Positions 49,310 through 60,877 of a stretch of 64,000 nucleotides of DNA are shown here, piece by piece. Below the pieces are notes generated by a model. It was not told where the DNA came from. It saw nothing but the letters and a program-made list of their open reading frames with translations, and made no database searches. The stretch covers positions 30,871,496-30,935,495 of the forward strand of contig LS997566.1 of NCBI GenBank assembly GCA_000469685.2, in the 5' to 3' direction. Source of the stretch: Haemonchus contortus (taxonomy: Eukaryota; Nematoda; Chromadorea; Rhabditida; Trichostrongylidae). The first letter of the stretch is position 1, and each line of letters starts with the position of its first letter. A program made the position numbers and the translations under genes.

Positions 49310-49543
49310 AGAATAAAGTCTTTGAGCGATGGTTAATCCCACCTGAGGGATGAGCCTCATATTTGACTTCCAATCAGAATCTTAAATGCGTATGTGGCCG
49401 ATAGTCAGTTATTTTACCCTCCTAGAGGGGTCTGGTACCATTTAACTGATTATGGAGGGATGAAAGGTGGACATCGACCCAGGATTCGAACCTGTGACCA
49501 TGCGTGTGTGATAGTGCGCCGCTTGCCACTACACTCTCCGCAC
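49310..49543 (-). repeat. SINE-A copy, intact box B, body deletions
   Basis: The tail GAATAAAGTCTTTGAGCG is at 49311. Next come GGATGAGCCTCATATTTGAC, AATGCGTATGTGGCCGATA, CCCTCCTAGAGGGGTCTGGT. The minus-strand head holds TAGTGGCAAGCGGCGCACTA and box B GGTTCGAATCC. The mid-body GCGGTGGCCAGCC segment is deleted. Confidence 0.82.
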
Positions 49544-50660
49544 TTGAAATACCTCATCCTTTACCCGTAAGGAACTATATAGTAGAGGTGACTAGTAGAT
49601 TCTTCTCCATACCCATGCATATGTCAATCGGTCAGTCTTCTTTATTATGCAGCATGGCTAATTTATTAGTTGACACAAGGACGCCCAAATTGGTTTTTTG
49701 TCACGTACGTCTTCAGAGGGTGATCTGAAGGCTTCTGAGTGCGAAGATATCCAAAAACTATAAACGTTTCGCCATTGGAGTTTACAGTCGTTTCAGTTTA
49801 GTTGTTTCAGGCCAATAAGTAAAAGCGACAGACTACTGTCACACATCATTTTAGTGAAATTCGGCAGTGGATTTAGGAAGCCTACGGTCACAGTAACAAG
49901 GTAAGGTACGTAAAGTAACGATATTCCAACCGTTGGTCCACTGCTATGCAATCAATTTGATGTTCAGGACGAACTGCCAATTCCTACCAATATGGAAGTT
50001 GGCATTGAAGGCTATCCAAAGCTTCACGAAAAATTGTAGTTCGAGGAAGAGTGTGATGAACCGAGATTTAGAATCGCTTCCTCGTGAATAATATCCAATG
50101 ACTAACCTCATCAAGGCCATTCAAACTCTGCTATGGACATTTACCTAGTCTATGATTGTAGATGGTTCAGTTGCTGACGATGCAGCTGGAGCTGATGTTT
50201 GCTAGGATCGAATCCGGGCAAGGAAGCAGCCTGTAAAAATTCAATAGATCAGTTAGATTCCATCTTTTTCCTTTTCAGTTTAGGAATAGAGCGACAAGGC
50301 CAAAACATGGCCAAATGATGAAGTTAGACAATTTTTGTGAAAACTGCTCAACTATATTAATTGCTACCTACGCACAGTATGCCAAAATTCATGGAAAGTT
50401 GGATTGAGCTGCTACCGAGAGTATGAAAGCGATAGCAACGAATGAAAACTCAAAGCATGGAGCAAGCTAAGAAAGGAGCCGCCATGATTGCCCTAATAAC
50501 TTTTATGTTCGGAACCAGTATGATGGTACCACCTTCTTTCAAGGAACTGGTGTCAATGTCTATCAACTTGCTTGAGCAGGGAGCTTTCTCAGCATTTTTA
50601 CCGGAATTCCAAATGGAAACAATCCAAAGTTGATATTCGCCGATGAAACCAAACCCTATC
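49544..50660. other. No recognised feature
   Basis: Unique sequence. A 63-codon plus frame at 50442-50633 has a hydrophobic segment (MIALITFMFGTSMMV) but lies opposite a longer minus frame and has no gene context. Confidence 0.45.
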
Positions 50661-50823
50661 CATTCGAGATCGGTTGATAGGATCGGTACGTATCTGTCCC
50701 GTCTGGGTGGATAACAGCACTGAAATGTGTACATGTGTCGGCTGGCCACAGCAAGACATTAGATAGGCTATAGATATGCAATATATGTACGCCTTCAGAG
50801 GCCCCACGATCCCAAATAGGAAA
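50661..50823 (+). repeat. Headless, diverged SINE-A copy
   Basis: Body words are GATCGGTACGTATCTGTCCC, GTCTGGGTGGATAACAGCAC, GTCGGCTGGCCACAGCAAGA and CATTAGATAGGCTAT. Further on, CACGATCCCAAATAGGAAAG is the decayed match to CTACGATTCTGAATGGAAG. No tRNA-like head is seen. Confidence 0.6.
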
Positions 50824-52374
50824 GGAGATCCTGGTCTTTTTTTTTGGTAAACACCCCACCTCTCTCCCGACGAAGAGGGGCTGTTCAGCTGCAACAGACA
50901 TTCAGCTTTTGCTCATCACTGATGAAGGCGGCTCATATTGCACCAGTGGATAGACACAATTTCCCCAGAACCATGCCAGGAACATCACTCAGCGATTTCG
51001 AAGGCGTGAAAGTAGGGGGTATTATTCAGGGGGGTGGCGATTCCCACTGGTCAAGGGTGATACGGTATCCATGTCCTGCCCACCCAGGCCGATAAATATA
51101 CCCCTAGATATATCGTGGTCAGTTCTTCCCCATGGTAATAGACGGGCATGATAGGGCTTCTGGTAAACCCAAAAGTCGATGTGATCTGTGAAAGCGATCG
51201 CTTTTGAATTCCGTTGGAAACACCTGCACAGAATATGCTCAGTTCTAATTAGGGAACAGCTCCTAGTAGGAGGGTGGGGGTCGTTTCCAAAGCAACTTCG
51301 AGCTTTAAACATTGCTTTTCCGAAATCATAAAGGAAGTGTGCAGCGTGGGGCAACTTAGAGGGCGCTGCAAAGGAGAAAATTCTCTGGTGGAATGAGCAG
51401 CGATACGCCCTAATACGCTTTTCTCGGTATCATACCTATTGGAGCAGAACGGACGGTGGACGGACGGGGTGGTAGTGATGTATAATAGCGGGGTCTCTCG
51501 AAAACATATCCACCTAATAGCTGTCCCACATCATCGTAATTGCTTGCTCTCTCGCACTCCTTCTATGATAGATTGCCAGGATAAGCTGGCCAGGGGGCGA
51601 GTTCTTGACGAGAATGCCGGCACTTTTTTGGGGAGGGAATGGGAGTTTGCTTGCATTACATCAACGACGTCATCAACGGAGAGCTGTATGCTGTTCGAGG
51701 AGATTTATTTGAAGATATAAGGAGCAGAGCAGAGCACAGAAGTGATAGGGAAGCTGTTGGTCGGAAAAAAGCAGGAGAGACCAATCAGTAGGGTTTCGAT
51801 GATTTATAGACAAAAATATCCCCATGCATTCCTAAATCATGGCTTGAGTTGCATTCAGGCCTTCCGGGTCCACAAAACGTCAATCCGGTGTGGGAGCGGG
51901 TACTGTCATGAATTCAGCACTCGAACTAGCGGACAACGCCAACGAGAGCAGCTCTCTTGGCCGTTGTCGTCGCTGTACACTCCACTAGAGCGGTGAAAAG
52001 GAATACAGAAAAACGAAATCTTTTTGACACCAAAGGGACAAAAGCTCTGGCCTCCTGTTGCCAAGGAATAGAAATAAATCGGAGGCGGAATGGCCCAATA
52101 ACCTTTGTGAATACCCAAGGGTGAGAAAGATTATTGCTGTCATACCCATGACGACCTTCAATTTCCACCTAGAATGGGATTCACGGAACCTTCAAAATAG
52201 GCAAAAGAACAAATGCCCTATTTCTGAGTAAAAGAACACAGCCGAGAGAAATATACGGTCATAAGCTAAGGAAACCTTTCCCATTTCGTCTGTGCTACGA
52301 ATCTCGTTTCTGTTAGATCAGAATCTTCGGACTGTTTAACTCCGATGTCTTCTTCTGCATGCCTCGGTTCTTAG
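50824..52374. other. No recognised gene
   Basis: A 110-codon minus frame at 51022-51354 reads like mixed-composition protein but matches no family I know. Otherwise only short frames. Confidence 0.4.
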
Positions 52375-53035
52375 AGGCCCACTTCACGATAATTTTGGGT
52401 AATCCAGATTATGACGAAAAATGGAAGATAAGTTAAAAAATAGTGCGACGAAGGCGAAGAAACTGCGCGTATCGGTGTTTTCAAAGTGAAAAAGGCTTCG
52501 AGAAATCGTTAAAAAGGGAGCTGGACGAGAATGAGTTTAGAAAAATGAATAAGAATGGACGTTTGAAAGCTACACACCGTAATTGTGTTCGTGTGGGTCC
52601 TAGTTCGAAGAGCTGACTACGGTAAGCAAAAATTCATCCACTCATAAGCATAAGTTAACAAAAAAACCCTAGTAAAAGCTAAACTAGCCAGCCTTTTTCA
52701 AACTCTTAGGGTAGGAAATTAAATAAGGGAATAAATAAGGGACCGCAGCAGCAAAAAGAATGACAGAGGAGAAAAGAATGGGAGAAAAACATTGCCTCGT
52801 CACTCGGCGATCAGCCGATTGTATTGGGTCCTAGTGCAATCTGTGTCGCCTCGACACACTTCTGACGCTACATCGATTGGAGGGCGGGAAGTCCGGGAAG
52901 TCCGGTAATGGGGCGCCCACTGTGCCCTAGCTGTTGAGTTTTGGGACTCGACAGCGTCCTTCTTGTGACCCTTAAGGGCCACTGGGTATTCCTAGGAGGA
53001 GCACTCAAAACCATTTTTATCGTGAACTATGCCTT
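52375..53035 (+). mobile_element. GGCACAG-ended DNA element, full length (about 660 bp)
   Basis: The left terminus is diverged (AGGCCCACTTCACGATAA at 52375-52392) and the right terminus is TTATCGTGAACTATGCCTT (53017-53035). Inside are GAGCTGGACGAGAATGAG and a doubled GGGAAGTCC/GGGAAGTCC word. The roughly 60-codon minus frame at 52800-52982 lies inside the element. No transposase-like sequence is present, so it is non-autonomous. Confidence 0.7.
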
Positions 53036-55887
53036 TATAATAAATAGATTTTTTATGAAGTGATGTGGCATGTGAAAGCAGTAACTTCAACTTCCGTTGG
53101 TGGGTGTTCTCTTCTACGGGTGCTGAAAACTATCGACAGTTGAGAGGCCCTGCTCCGTCAGATCCATGGAAGGGATGAGACCGAATTAATAAGAACACAT
53201 AAAACAATGAGAGTAGACTTGAAGAGTAGAATTCCTCTAGGAATCTTCTTCACATTTTGATAGAAAAAGCTTGAATCAAAAACTGAGCTAGTATAAGCTA
53301 CCGCGAATGTTTCTGTACAAAATTTCTAATCAAGGGCTGCTTATTAACCAGCACTTCGCCAATTCATCAACACTAGTGAGAATGGCTACCACTTTGTCAA
53401 CAGTTAAAAGAATGTAAGACACAAGAAAGTAGTGATCAGCACAAGACATTGAGCTAAACTGTTCATTTTCAAGAGACCGATGCCGAAGCTTGACCGTGAC
53501 ATCCACATGTTTCTGCTGTCTAATTTCACTATGATGACCTTCTACAGGCTACCACCTTGCTTAAATAGCAAGAGGTACTTCAAAAATTTCCAGTAGATTA
53601 GCCGGCATGACCGGAAATGAATGCTCAGTGTTGTATTTCGCTCAAGCCTCTGAAGCACAAGCCTTCATCCCTGATTATATGACGAACTTTACTTTTTCGA
53701 CTTTTACGAAGAAATAAAGTGAGGAAGCGTACCTTCGACAGGAACCACATAGAGGCTTTGCAGTATGTAAGCACAAGATTGTCGAGTATAGACGGACACT
53801 CATTTGACCGATAATTTTTTAAATTTCTTGGGGAATCTGGAGTGTCTCTGATATCATCCTCGCTGAGATCTTCATTTCCTGTCCTAATATCTCGCACTCT
53901 GTCCTGAGAACGTTGGTCCCTTTTCTGCTCCTGAATTTTATGTCGGCCAAGCGTCGTTACTTTGCCGCGCCTCATAGACCCTAGGTGTTGTTCAAATAGT
54001 GCAGATAGTAGTTGCCTTCTTGCTCATCTAGCTGATGTATATCGGTCCACATGCCCACATCTCACCTAGCAGATTACATATGCCAGCTACCAAGCCCTTT
54101 TTTCGTAATGACCATTGGTGCGCTTGCATTTGCTCACATGGTTTGATTATGCACCGCTTATTGTAAAGCCTGTTTTGAATTCTACAGAGATTTACATAAT
54201 GACAGTTTGATTCGGCGCTTGGCCTCTTGCATCCCGTGCGTGCTTTTAAGTCCCGTGAACGTGTAATTCTGTAAGCCCCCAAAGCCCCACCACCTAACCC
54301 GTGAGCCTTGTCCAAGGTACCTTTTTGTTGTGTCATATATGCGACGGGTGTTTGAAGGCGCTTGAGGGTGTCTTCCCGTGTATAACATAGTGACGGGACG
54401 TTAAATTCGTCCTGGGTATTTATCTCGAAAGCTAAAGATTGCGATTCAGTCGGTCAGCTCCACTTGTTTAGACACTTGGTGCCTTCCTCAACAACGTTGC
54501 TGACGGACTGCACTTCTAGTGGCTGATGTAGCATCTGGTAAGACATTCTTTGAGCAGTTACAAGTCTTTGGGCACAATGACTTTTGAAAGATAAGCCGCC
54601 TCAAGGAGTCACTGAATTCAGAACCATAGAGGCTTTTCTAAGATTACCGTAGAGGTCGCGGTGTGGTAGTAACAGTTGCGCGCGCAAAATCCTCGATACC
54701 CGGATAGAGGCCACCAATCCAAAGATGCGAAGAATGTCTCACACTCAGGCGGGAGCTCCGGACTTACATAATGTTGGCCTTAACGTAGTGACTTCGAATG
54801 AAGCCTACCGTAGCTGACTCTGGTCGGTTGTTACATCGATAGCTGCATGATTTCGAAGAAGCCACAACTATCTGCAACCTCTACTTGATCGAATGGTCAT
54901 AAATCGTCACCATCCTATCAAGCTTTTACCAAAGCGATTCCGGCGAAACGTCAGCTTAATAGAGCTTATATATAAGCCCTCGAAGTGTTCGAGAAAACAA
55001 CTCAATGACACACAGGTATACCAAGATTCACAGAAAGAGTACGTGAAATTCACTATGTTTTTTTGAGTACAGATAAGAGGCCAATCGTCATCTGGTATTA
55101 CTTGGGTGAGTTCAATGAACTGTGACTGTTCATTCTGACTTGGAAGCACTCGTGTATTCCGGAAGCTGACGTTATGATAAGCAGTCATTGACATGGGCTC
55201 TTCAAAGAAACTTGCAAAATGTTGAGTACGAAAACAGTTCGGAGATGACAGTACAAAACGTGGTCCCATTTGGTGAAGAAAGGGAAGCTTTCTCGTTGTC
55301 ACTGAACCACTCACTGACTTAATTCCACAACGTTCCCAAGTTGTAACTGACTCTCAGAGAACTATGACCAGGCACTAGTTACATCTAGTCTTAGTTGCCA
55401 TTTGGAGTTGATTATCATGTCTAATTGAGAGCTTATCACATTTGTCTGTAATCCTTGAAAAAGCCAATTTTGTAACCTTTCATTTGGACGTTTTTTCCAG
55501 CCTACCGTTTTGCCATTCGTTATATTTGCTTAATGATTCATTGAGAGATACTTGTTTTCAAAAGCCAAAACACATCGTTTTTGAACGGTACTGGAAGTTG
55601 GTCCCTCCTATCTGTATATTTCGAAAGAGGGTGATCTATGAAGCTACTCTAAATCTGCTTCAAACATTTCCATGCCAGAGGGAGCGGCCGACCAGTCTTT
55701 AACGTTACCGGCAAACAGTCTTATTTTATATGAGAAAGCGCTTTGTTCAACTCACACCTCTTTAACGCCTTGCATGCTGATTTACGAAATTTTTGCTGTG
55801 TTATCTGTCGGCCCTGAATCCAAAGTTCTCTACAGTTTGATCATATTTGCAGGCACATTGGCCCGTCATACTCAATAAAATGGCGAT

Positions 55888-55913
55888 TATGTAGTCCACG
55901 TATGGACTACATA
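55888..55913. repeat. Perfect 26 bp inverted repeat
   Basis: The arms TATGTAGTCCA and TGGACTACATA flank CGTA. It is too short to assign; it could be a small hairpin or a dyad binding site, or chance. Confidence 0.6.
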
Positions 55914-56454
55914 TTTTTTGTGGCCTTGGGCGGCGTATTTCACATGGGGGCTACAATTTTTTGTATTTTAGTTTGTATTTTATTTAGCTAAGTTTTCATT
56001 TTTCGTCACCTTTCTCTGAATTATAAATCAGACTTAAGTGGAGCTACACTCTACATGGTACCAGAAAATCTTTAAACTCCAGAATTTCAACCATGATACG
56101 ATACTTGGGCCTCTCTTTAAGAATATAATAATATGCTATAATGTACTGTGCTATGCTATAATATATAATATGCACAAATATAAGGGTCACCATCAAATTT
56201 GGCATTTACAGAATAAGCAGCCAGGTACGTTTTCAGCACCAACATTAGATTCATCACCTTAGATGACCCCCATATACGAACTTTGGCATGAACAACTTTC
56301 ATCTTAGCATTTTTATTGCTAAATTTTAACTTCTGCTCCGTTTATTAATTATAAGCTCACACGTAGAATATGAACACTCTAAAACGGAGCGCAGAAAAGT
56401 TTCATTTTGCAGGGATCTGCATGGGAAATAATGGGTCGCGAATGTATTCAAAAG

Positions 56455-56745
56455 CTACATCCACCATGCCTCGTGGTCATCGCCTTTCTCAGAAGAACAA
56501 GCCGAATTTGAATTCGTCGTGAAACAGGGCTCAATGTGAGGGCTATTGTGAGGAAGCTCGGAAGATCCATCAGTTTCATTTGAAGGTATTTGAACAGTTC
56601 CGAACGGCGCAAGGTTTATGTCGAGGAAGATTCTAGGAGCCGTTTCAAGCAGTATCTTTCCGATGAACCAGGTTTGATCGGAGTTGGATCTCCCGGTTTC
56701 GAAAACCACTGTAAGAACGAACGAAAAAAGCAGCGACATTGTCAC
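56455..56745 (-). CDS. Possible membrane-protein exon, unassigned
   Basis: The minus frame opens with a hydrophobic stretch MTMSLLFSFVLTVVF (preceded in frame by AFFIAAV) and continues with TWFIGKILLETAPRIFLDIN. It ends in an acidic Ser/Asn-rich tail with an N-E-T sequon before a stop. This could be a signal-anchored or last transmembrane exon. No family was recognised, and a 62-codon frame overlaps it on the other strand. Treat as a hint only. Confidence 0.25.
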   Translation of the reverse strand: MTMSLLFSFVLTVVFETGRSNSDQTWFIGKILLETAPRIFLDINLAPFGTVQIPSNETDGSSELPHNSPHIEPCFTTNSNSACSSEKGDDHEAWWM

Positions 56746-57127
56746 GGCCGCAATGAAAAAGGCTTCGAGGCTTACTGATCGTTATAGAAGAGGACGGCTC
56801 CAGTCTGCAGAGCTGAGTTTAGGAAGAGATTGAATAAAGGTAGATCTGCATTTCAGATTAACCATACAGTCAAATTCTCTCGTCCAGGTCGTATTTTCCG
56901 ATGAAAAAATTCAATCTGGACGTAATTACTAATGGCGTGATTTGCGAAAACAGCCGAATAACTTTAGACGTCGTAATTTTGAAGGGGGAAATATCATGGT
57001 ATGAGATGCGTTTTGCAATGATGGCGTGCGGAGCTTGCATTCGTGAACTCCAGAGTGTGTTCTACTATTTACGTGGGAGTCTTACAAAAACACCTGTTGC
57101 CAATCCTTCGCCGAGAACGTCGTCTTA

Positions 57128-57635
57128 AAGGCACAGTTCACGATAATTGTGAGGTGCCCGTTTTTATTCGAGAAGCGGAGTATGGATTGGGAATAGTTCA
57201 TCGGTAGTGAAGAAAGCGAGAGATCCGCCGATTTTGAGAAAAAATATGGCTTCTCGAAAGCAGGGAAAATGGAGGTTGGACGAGATGTCCATGACGGAAA
57301 TAACATGGAAGGGGTATTTGGACGAGATGACAGTTATTACAATTGCACAAACAGGTGACTACATCAAGCTAGAACTGCACAGAACTGCCTTTCACTGTCG
57401 CTTTGAGTCATGACAAGTTGATTGAACCTCCTAAATGGGTTCCCTTGTGAATGGTCCAGCTTCTGCAATGCCGGTGAAACTCGTCCGAGTATACACACGG
57501 GCCATTCTTCCAGCCTTTATAACTCCCTAGCTATGCCGTTTTCCGACCTAATAGTGCCAGATATGTTATGTGCGGGGCCTCAAATTCATCGTGTGGGGGA
57601 ATCTCAGAAACCGTTTTTATCGTGAACTGTGCCTT
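57128..57635 (+). mobile_element. GGCACAG-ended DNA element, full length (508 bp), best-preserved ends
   Basis: The left end AAGGCACAGTTCACGATAA (57128-57146) and right end TTATCGTGAACTGTGCCTT (57617-57635) are exact inverted repeats of 19 bp. Inside are GGTTGGACGAGATGTCC, ACATGGAAGGGGTATTTGG and CCGTTTTCCGACCTAATAG, shared with the other copies. Flanks are TTA on the left and CAA on the right; no clear target duplication. No transposase is encoded. Confidence 0.88.
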
Positions 57636-59716
57636 CAATTATGTTTTACAACAAGACAATGCTGCAATACACGTTAGTGGTTTCACGAAACAATCGTGGC
57701 ATTCCCAGAATATAGAAGTTGCCGTGGCCAGCTTGCAATTCTGATTTGAACCTGGTGGAATAAGCCAAGGTTCGTGAGAGGGGTTCATTCAAGGTGGTGA
57801 GTATGACAGATGTGCTAAAAACGTACCTACTTGGCTGCTCATTCTGGAAATGCAAAATCCATGGGTAACCTTATACTTACTAGAGGCACTATGTCCAGAA
57901 TGAATCTTTTCTACAAAAGAGTCTAGTGACTCATCGGTGCAGACGTTTTTGCCGATTTTATAGTACTTCATGCACGCTCTTTGAAAAAATTCGAAACAAA
58001 ATGCATTTTGAAATGATGCTCGCCATTAGCATCTTCACTGTGATGGACTACATGCAAAGCCATTGAAGCTCCCCAAAGCAATAATTGGACATAATTGAGT
58101 TCATGACTGAAAGCCAAAAATCCCCAAATAGACTAAAAAAAATGTCACATCGGATCACGGAGTCCACATGTGAGCTTCAGTCGCGAGTGGGTGGCAAAAC
58201 CGACGGACTGTACTTTTCCACAGGGCGCGACGGTCGTCAAATTATCAATCGAAAGCTTGATGTTCATAGTTTTCTGCCAAGACTCCTTTTAAAGTATTCT
58301 GGAACGATGACGAAAATTATATCGTGTCATATAAGAGGAATTGTCCCTCTGGGCCCTCGTTCCGTCCTTCACAGTCTTTTATCGACTCAATCTCTTCAAT
58401 CTTGCAAAAGCACTTTTTGGACTCTGCGGTGTCCTTCATTGAAGCAGAATCTCTGCGTCTAGTGGGTTCCCCTAATAGAATAACATCCTGCGCAAATGAC
58501 AGCGATGAAATTTGCTCAGGGCAAATTCGATGACCAACATTGACTCTGGGACAAGGACATTGAGATTTTCTCGGTACTTGGTGATTCAGGTGAAAACTGG
58601 GCTTCATGAAGCTATTTTACCTAAATGCTTTCATCAAAACTACCTACTAGTTTGTCCCTCGGGGATCCCACTTAGAATTTCACTACATACTTCGCACCAG
58701 ATATTTTTTCAAAGTTCATTTTGCCTGAAAAAAGCATTTTTAGTCAAGCGCGATAATAGAGAAGGATAATAAGGGCTAGAAATTGAGCTCGCCCTGTCAA
58801 GATGGCTGCCCATTTTGTGAAGGAATGAAATCGAAAAACATCACTTCTGACAGGGACGTTTTTGGGAATTCTGCACAAACTAGCTCTCTTAGATCTATCA
58901 CGATAAGGGTGCCCTTGCTGTGAGGTACATCACGAGGCAAAAGCCTTATTACCTAGAAGGTCTATCGCTCCTCAATATGATCCTTCAAAATGCAAAAAAA
59001 AGAGGAAAAAAGATGACATTTGTCGTCATAGTGATGACGAGCGGAATGGAGATTATCAAGAAGTTGCTTGCAGTTTCATTTCCATTCGAGGGAAAAGGTA
59101 ATACACAGAAGAAGAAAAATGAAAGAACGATTGAGTGAATCGTTCAGACATCTGAGGAAGGTGTATCTCTCCCAAAAGGGTATGGTGCAGTAGGATCAAA
59201 ATTGTCGCGTCGCGGGCGACAGAGGCGCCGCGCGCGAAGGAATGTAGCAGAATGCAGCAGCAAGCAAGAACCTCAGGAACAAAAGAACTAACAATAGAAT
59301 CATGCCAAAAGTAATAGTCGCATAGCGATTGAGTTGTATTAAGAACGTCAGAACTGTTATAACGAGGGAAATGGTCCGCGACAGCCGCGTGCGGCGGATC
59401 GATTACCGTCCTTCTGCCCGTCTCCCTTCTCAATACAGTCCTCTAAAACACCTACGGTGATGAACTGACTAAAAATTCAGTGAAGGATTTATAGAGAATT
59501 CTAACAGATCCTTTCTTCGAAGCAGTGAAGCAGTAAATGTTGCCAATTGGAGAAGTATTGATGCATTTCGGATCAATTTGACTTCTGATAGGAATTCTAG
59601 ACTATCAACACTGTACATATTTAAAATATAAAACAATGACATTGTTTAAACGAAAAGTAACCGGAGACAGTCTGTGTTATAGAAAGCAATCGATGACTTG
59701 TCCCACACAATATAGT
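57636..59716. other. No gene recognised
   Basis: A CpG-rich patch (GTCGCGTCGCGGGCGAC and GCGCCGCGCGCGAAGG) lies at about 59205-59240. It is unusual for this window but has no gene next to it that I can see. Confidence 0.45.
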
Positions 59717-59998
59717 GTAAAAGTCTACGGCGTTAATCATCTCCATTTCTGGAATGCGCTCAGCATTCGACTTCTACTCGGATCGCATTGGCGGTTTGAA
59801 AGCTATGTGGCCTATACAATGGCTGCGGTGGTCAGCCGGTAAACAATTCGTTGCGTTTTTCCTCGAGACATGTCTGGTATCAATTAACCGACCCCGGAGA
59901 AGTCGGGTCATGGCTGGTCTAGGTGAGAATCGATCCTAGATTCATCACTGGACCACGCGAGAGATATTGCGCCGCCTGCCACTTCACCAACTGCACCA
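59717..59998 (-). repeat. SINE-A copy, near full length
   Basis: From the 3' side: AAAAGTCTACGGCGTTAATC, GCGCTCAGCATTCGACTTCT, GTGGCCTATACAATGGCTGC, GGTCAGCC, CGAGACATGTCTGGTATCAA, TTAACCGACCCCGGAGAAG. The head, on the minus strand at about 59930-59995, is diverged, with no consensus box B. Confidence 0.75.
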
Positions 59999-60837
59999 TT
60001 TTCCAATACACAAGTAAAAATTTCGCACAAAAAAGATGCTGTAAATCACTGTGCTCAGAAATTGTTGAGGATCTAGATGCAGGAAAACCACTACATAATG
60101 AGTCATAGAATGAAAACGCCAGAGACGATGATCAGTTAAAAAAGTAAAAACAATTTTTTAGGTCACCAGTTTCGATGAATGCGGCATAATAGGCACAGTG
60201 AGAAAATCGAGGTATTCTGAGGCGAAGAATTTGGCTGATAAGGAAATCCTGACTGCTTTAGTGCAATAAAGATATTCCCAAGAATTCGAGCGTGCAGTTT
60301 GGCGAGTTCGGTTTGTTACGTCGAAAGGACACAAATTGTATTTCTGAGATCTCCGTAGTTTTAAGGCTCTTCCACATTCGTTGCATCTAGCCGTCACAAA
60401 ACCAAATTACTTTGAATGCCAGATGTACAAAGCAAGCGGCACATCTCACAAGATGATTCACTCCAGAGTAGGCAGGAGAATGATCAGAAATCTTCAGAAG
60501 GCGGTAAGGAATGTATCGAAGAGGTTGATGGGCCCTTTTCAACTTCAGAAGCAATCGTAAGCAATCGTTGAGTACAGTCGGGAGCCTCATGTCCTCCTTC
60601 CATTAATGCAAACCCTAATTGCTAAATTCAATACCTCGTGCCTATATATTGCCACCTTAGATGTGGCCATATAATCGCGTTGCCATCGACACAAGGAATG
60701 GGTGACGGTATGTTTTCTGATGCTCAAAGTCCAATTACCTTTTAGTTAGTGATGAAGAGGAGTAAGACAGATAGTAGTCACTTGGATAGGAATCAAAAAA
60801 ACACTGTGGAAGCAGAGTGGGGTTAGAGGAAGGGGTG

Positions 60838-60877
60838 AGGAGGAGGAGGAGGAGGAGGAGGAGGGGGGGGGGGGGGG
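60838..60877 (+). repeat. (GGA)n tract followed by 15 G
   Basis: GGAGGA units run into an uninterrupted G run at 60863-60877. The sequence could form a G-quadruplex on the plus strand. The G count may be unreliable. Confidence 0.9.

Larger units (their letters stand above)
53036..57127. other. Mostly unrecognised sequence
   Basis: Contains a short perfect palindrome at 55888-55913 and one exon candidate near 56.6 kb, both listed separately. A minus frame of 135 codons at 54907-55314 has no recognisable motif. Confidence 0.4.
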
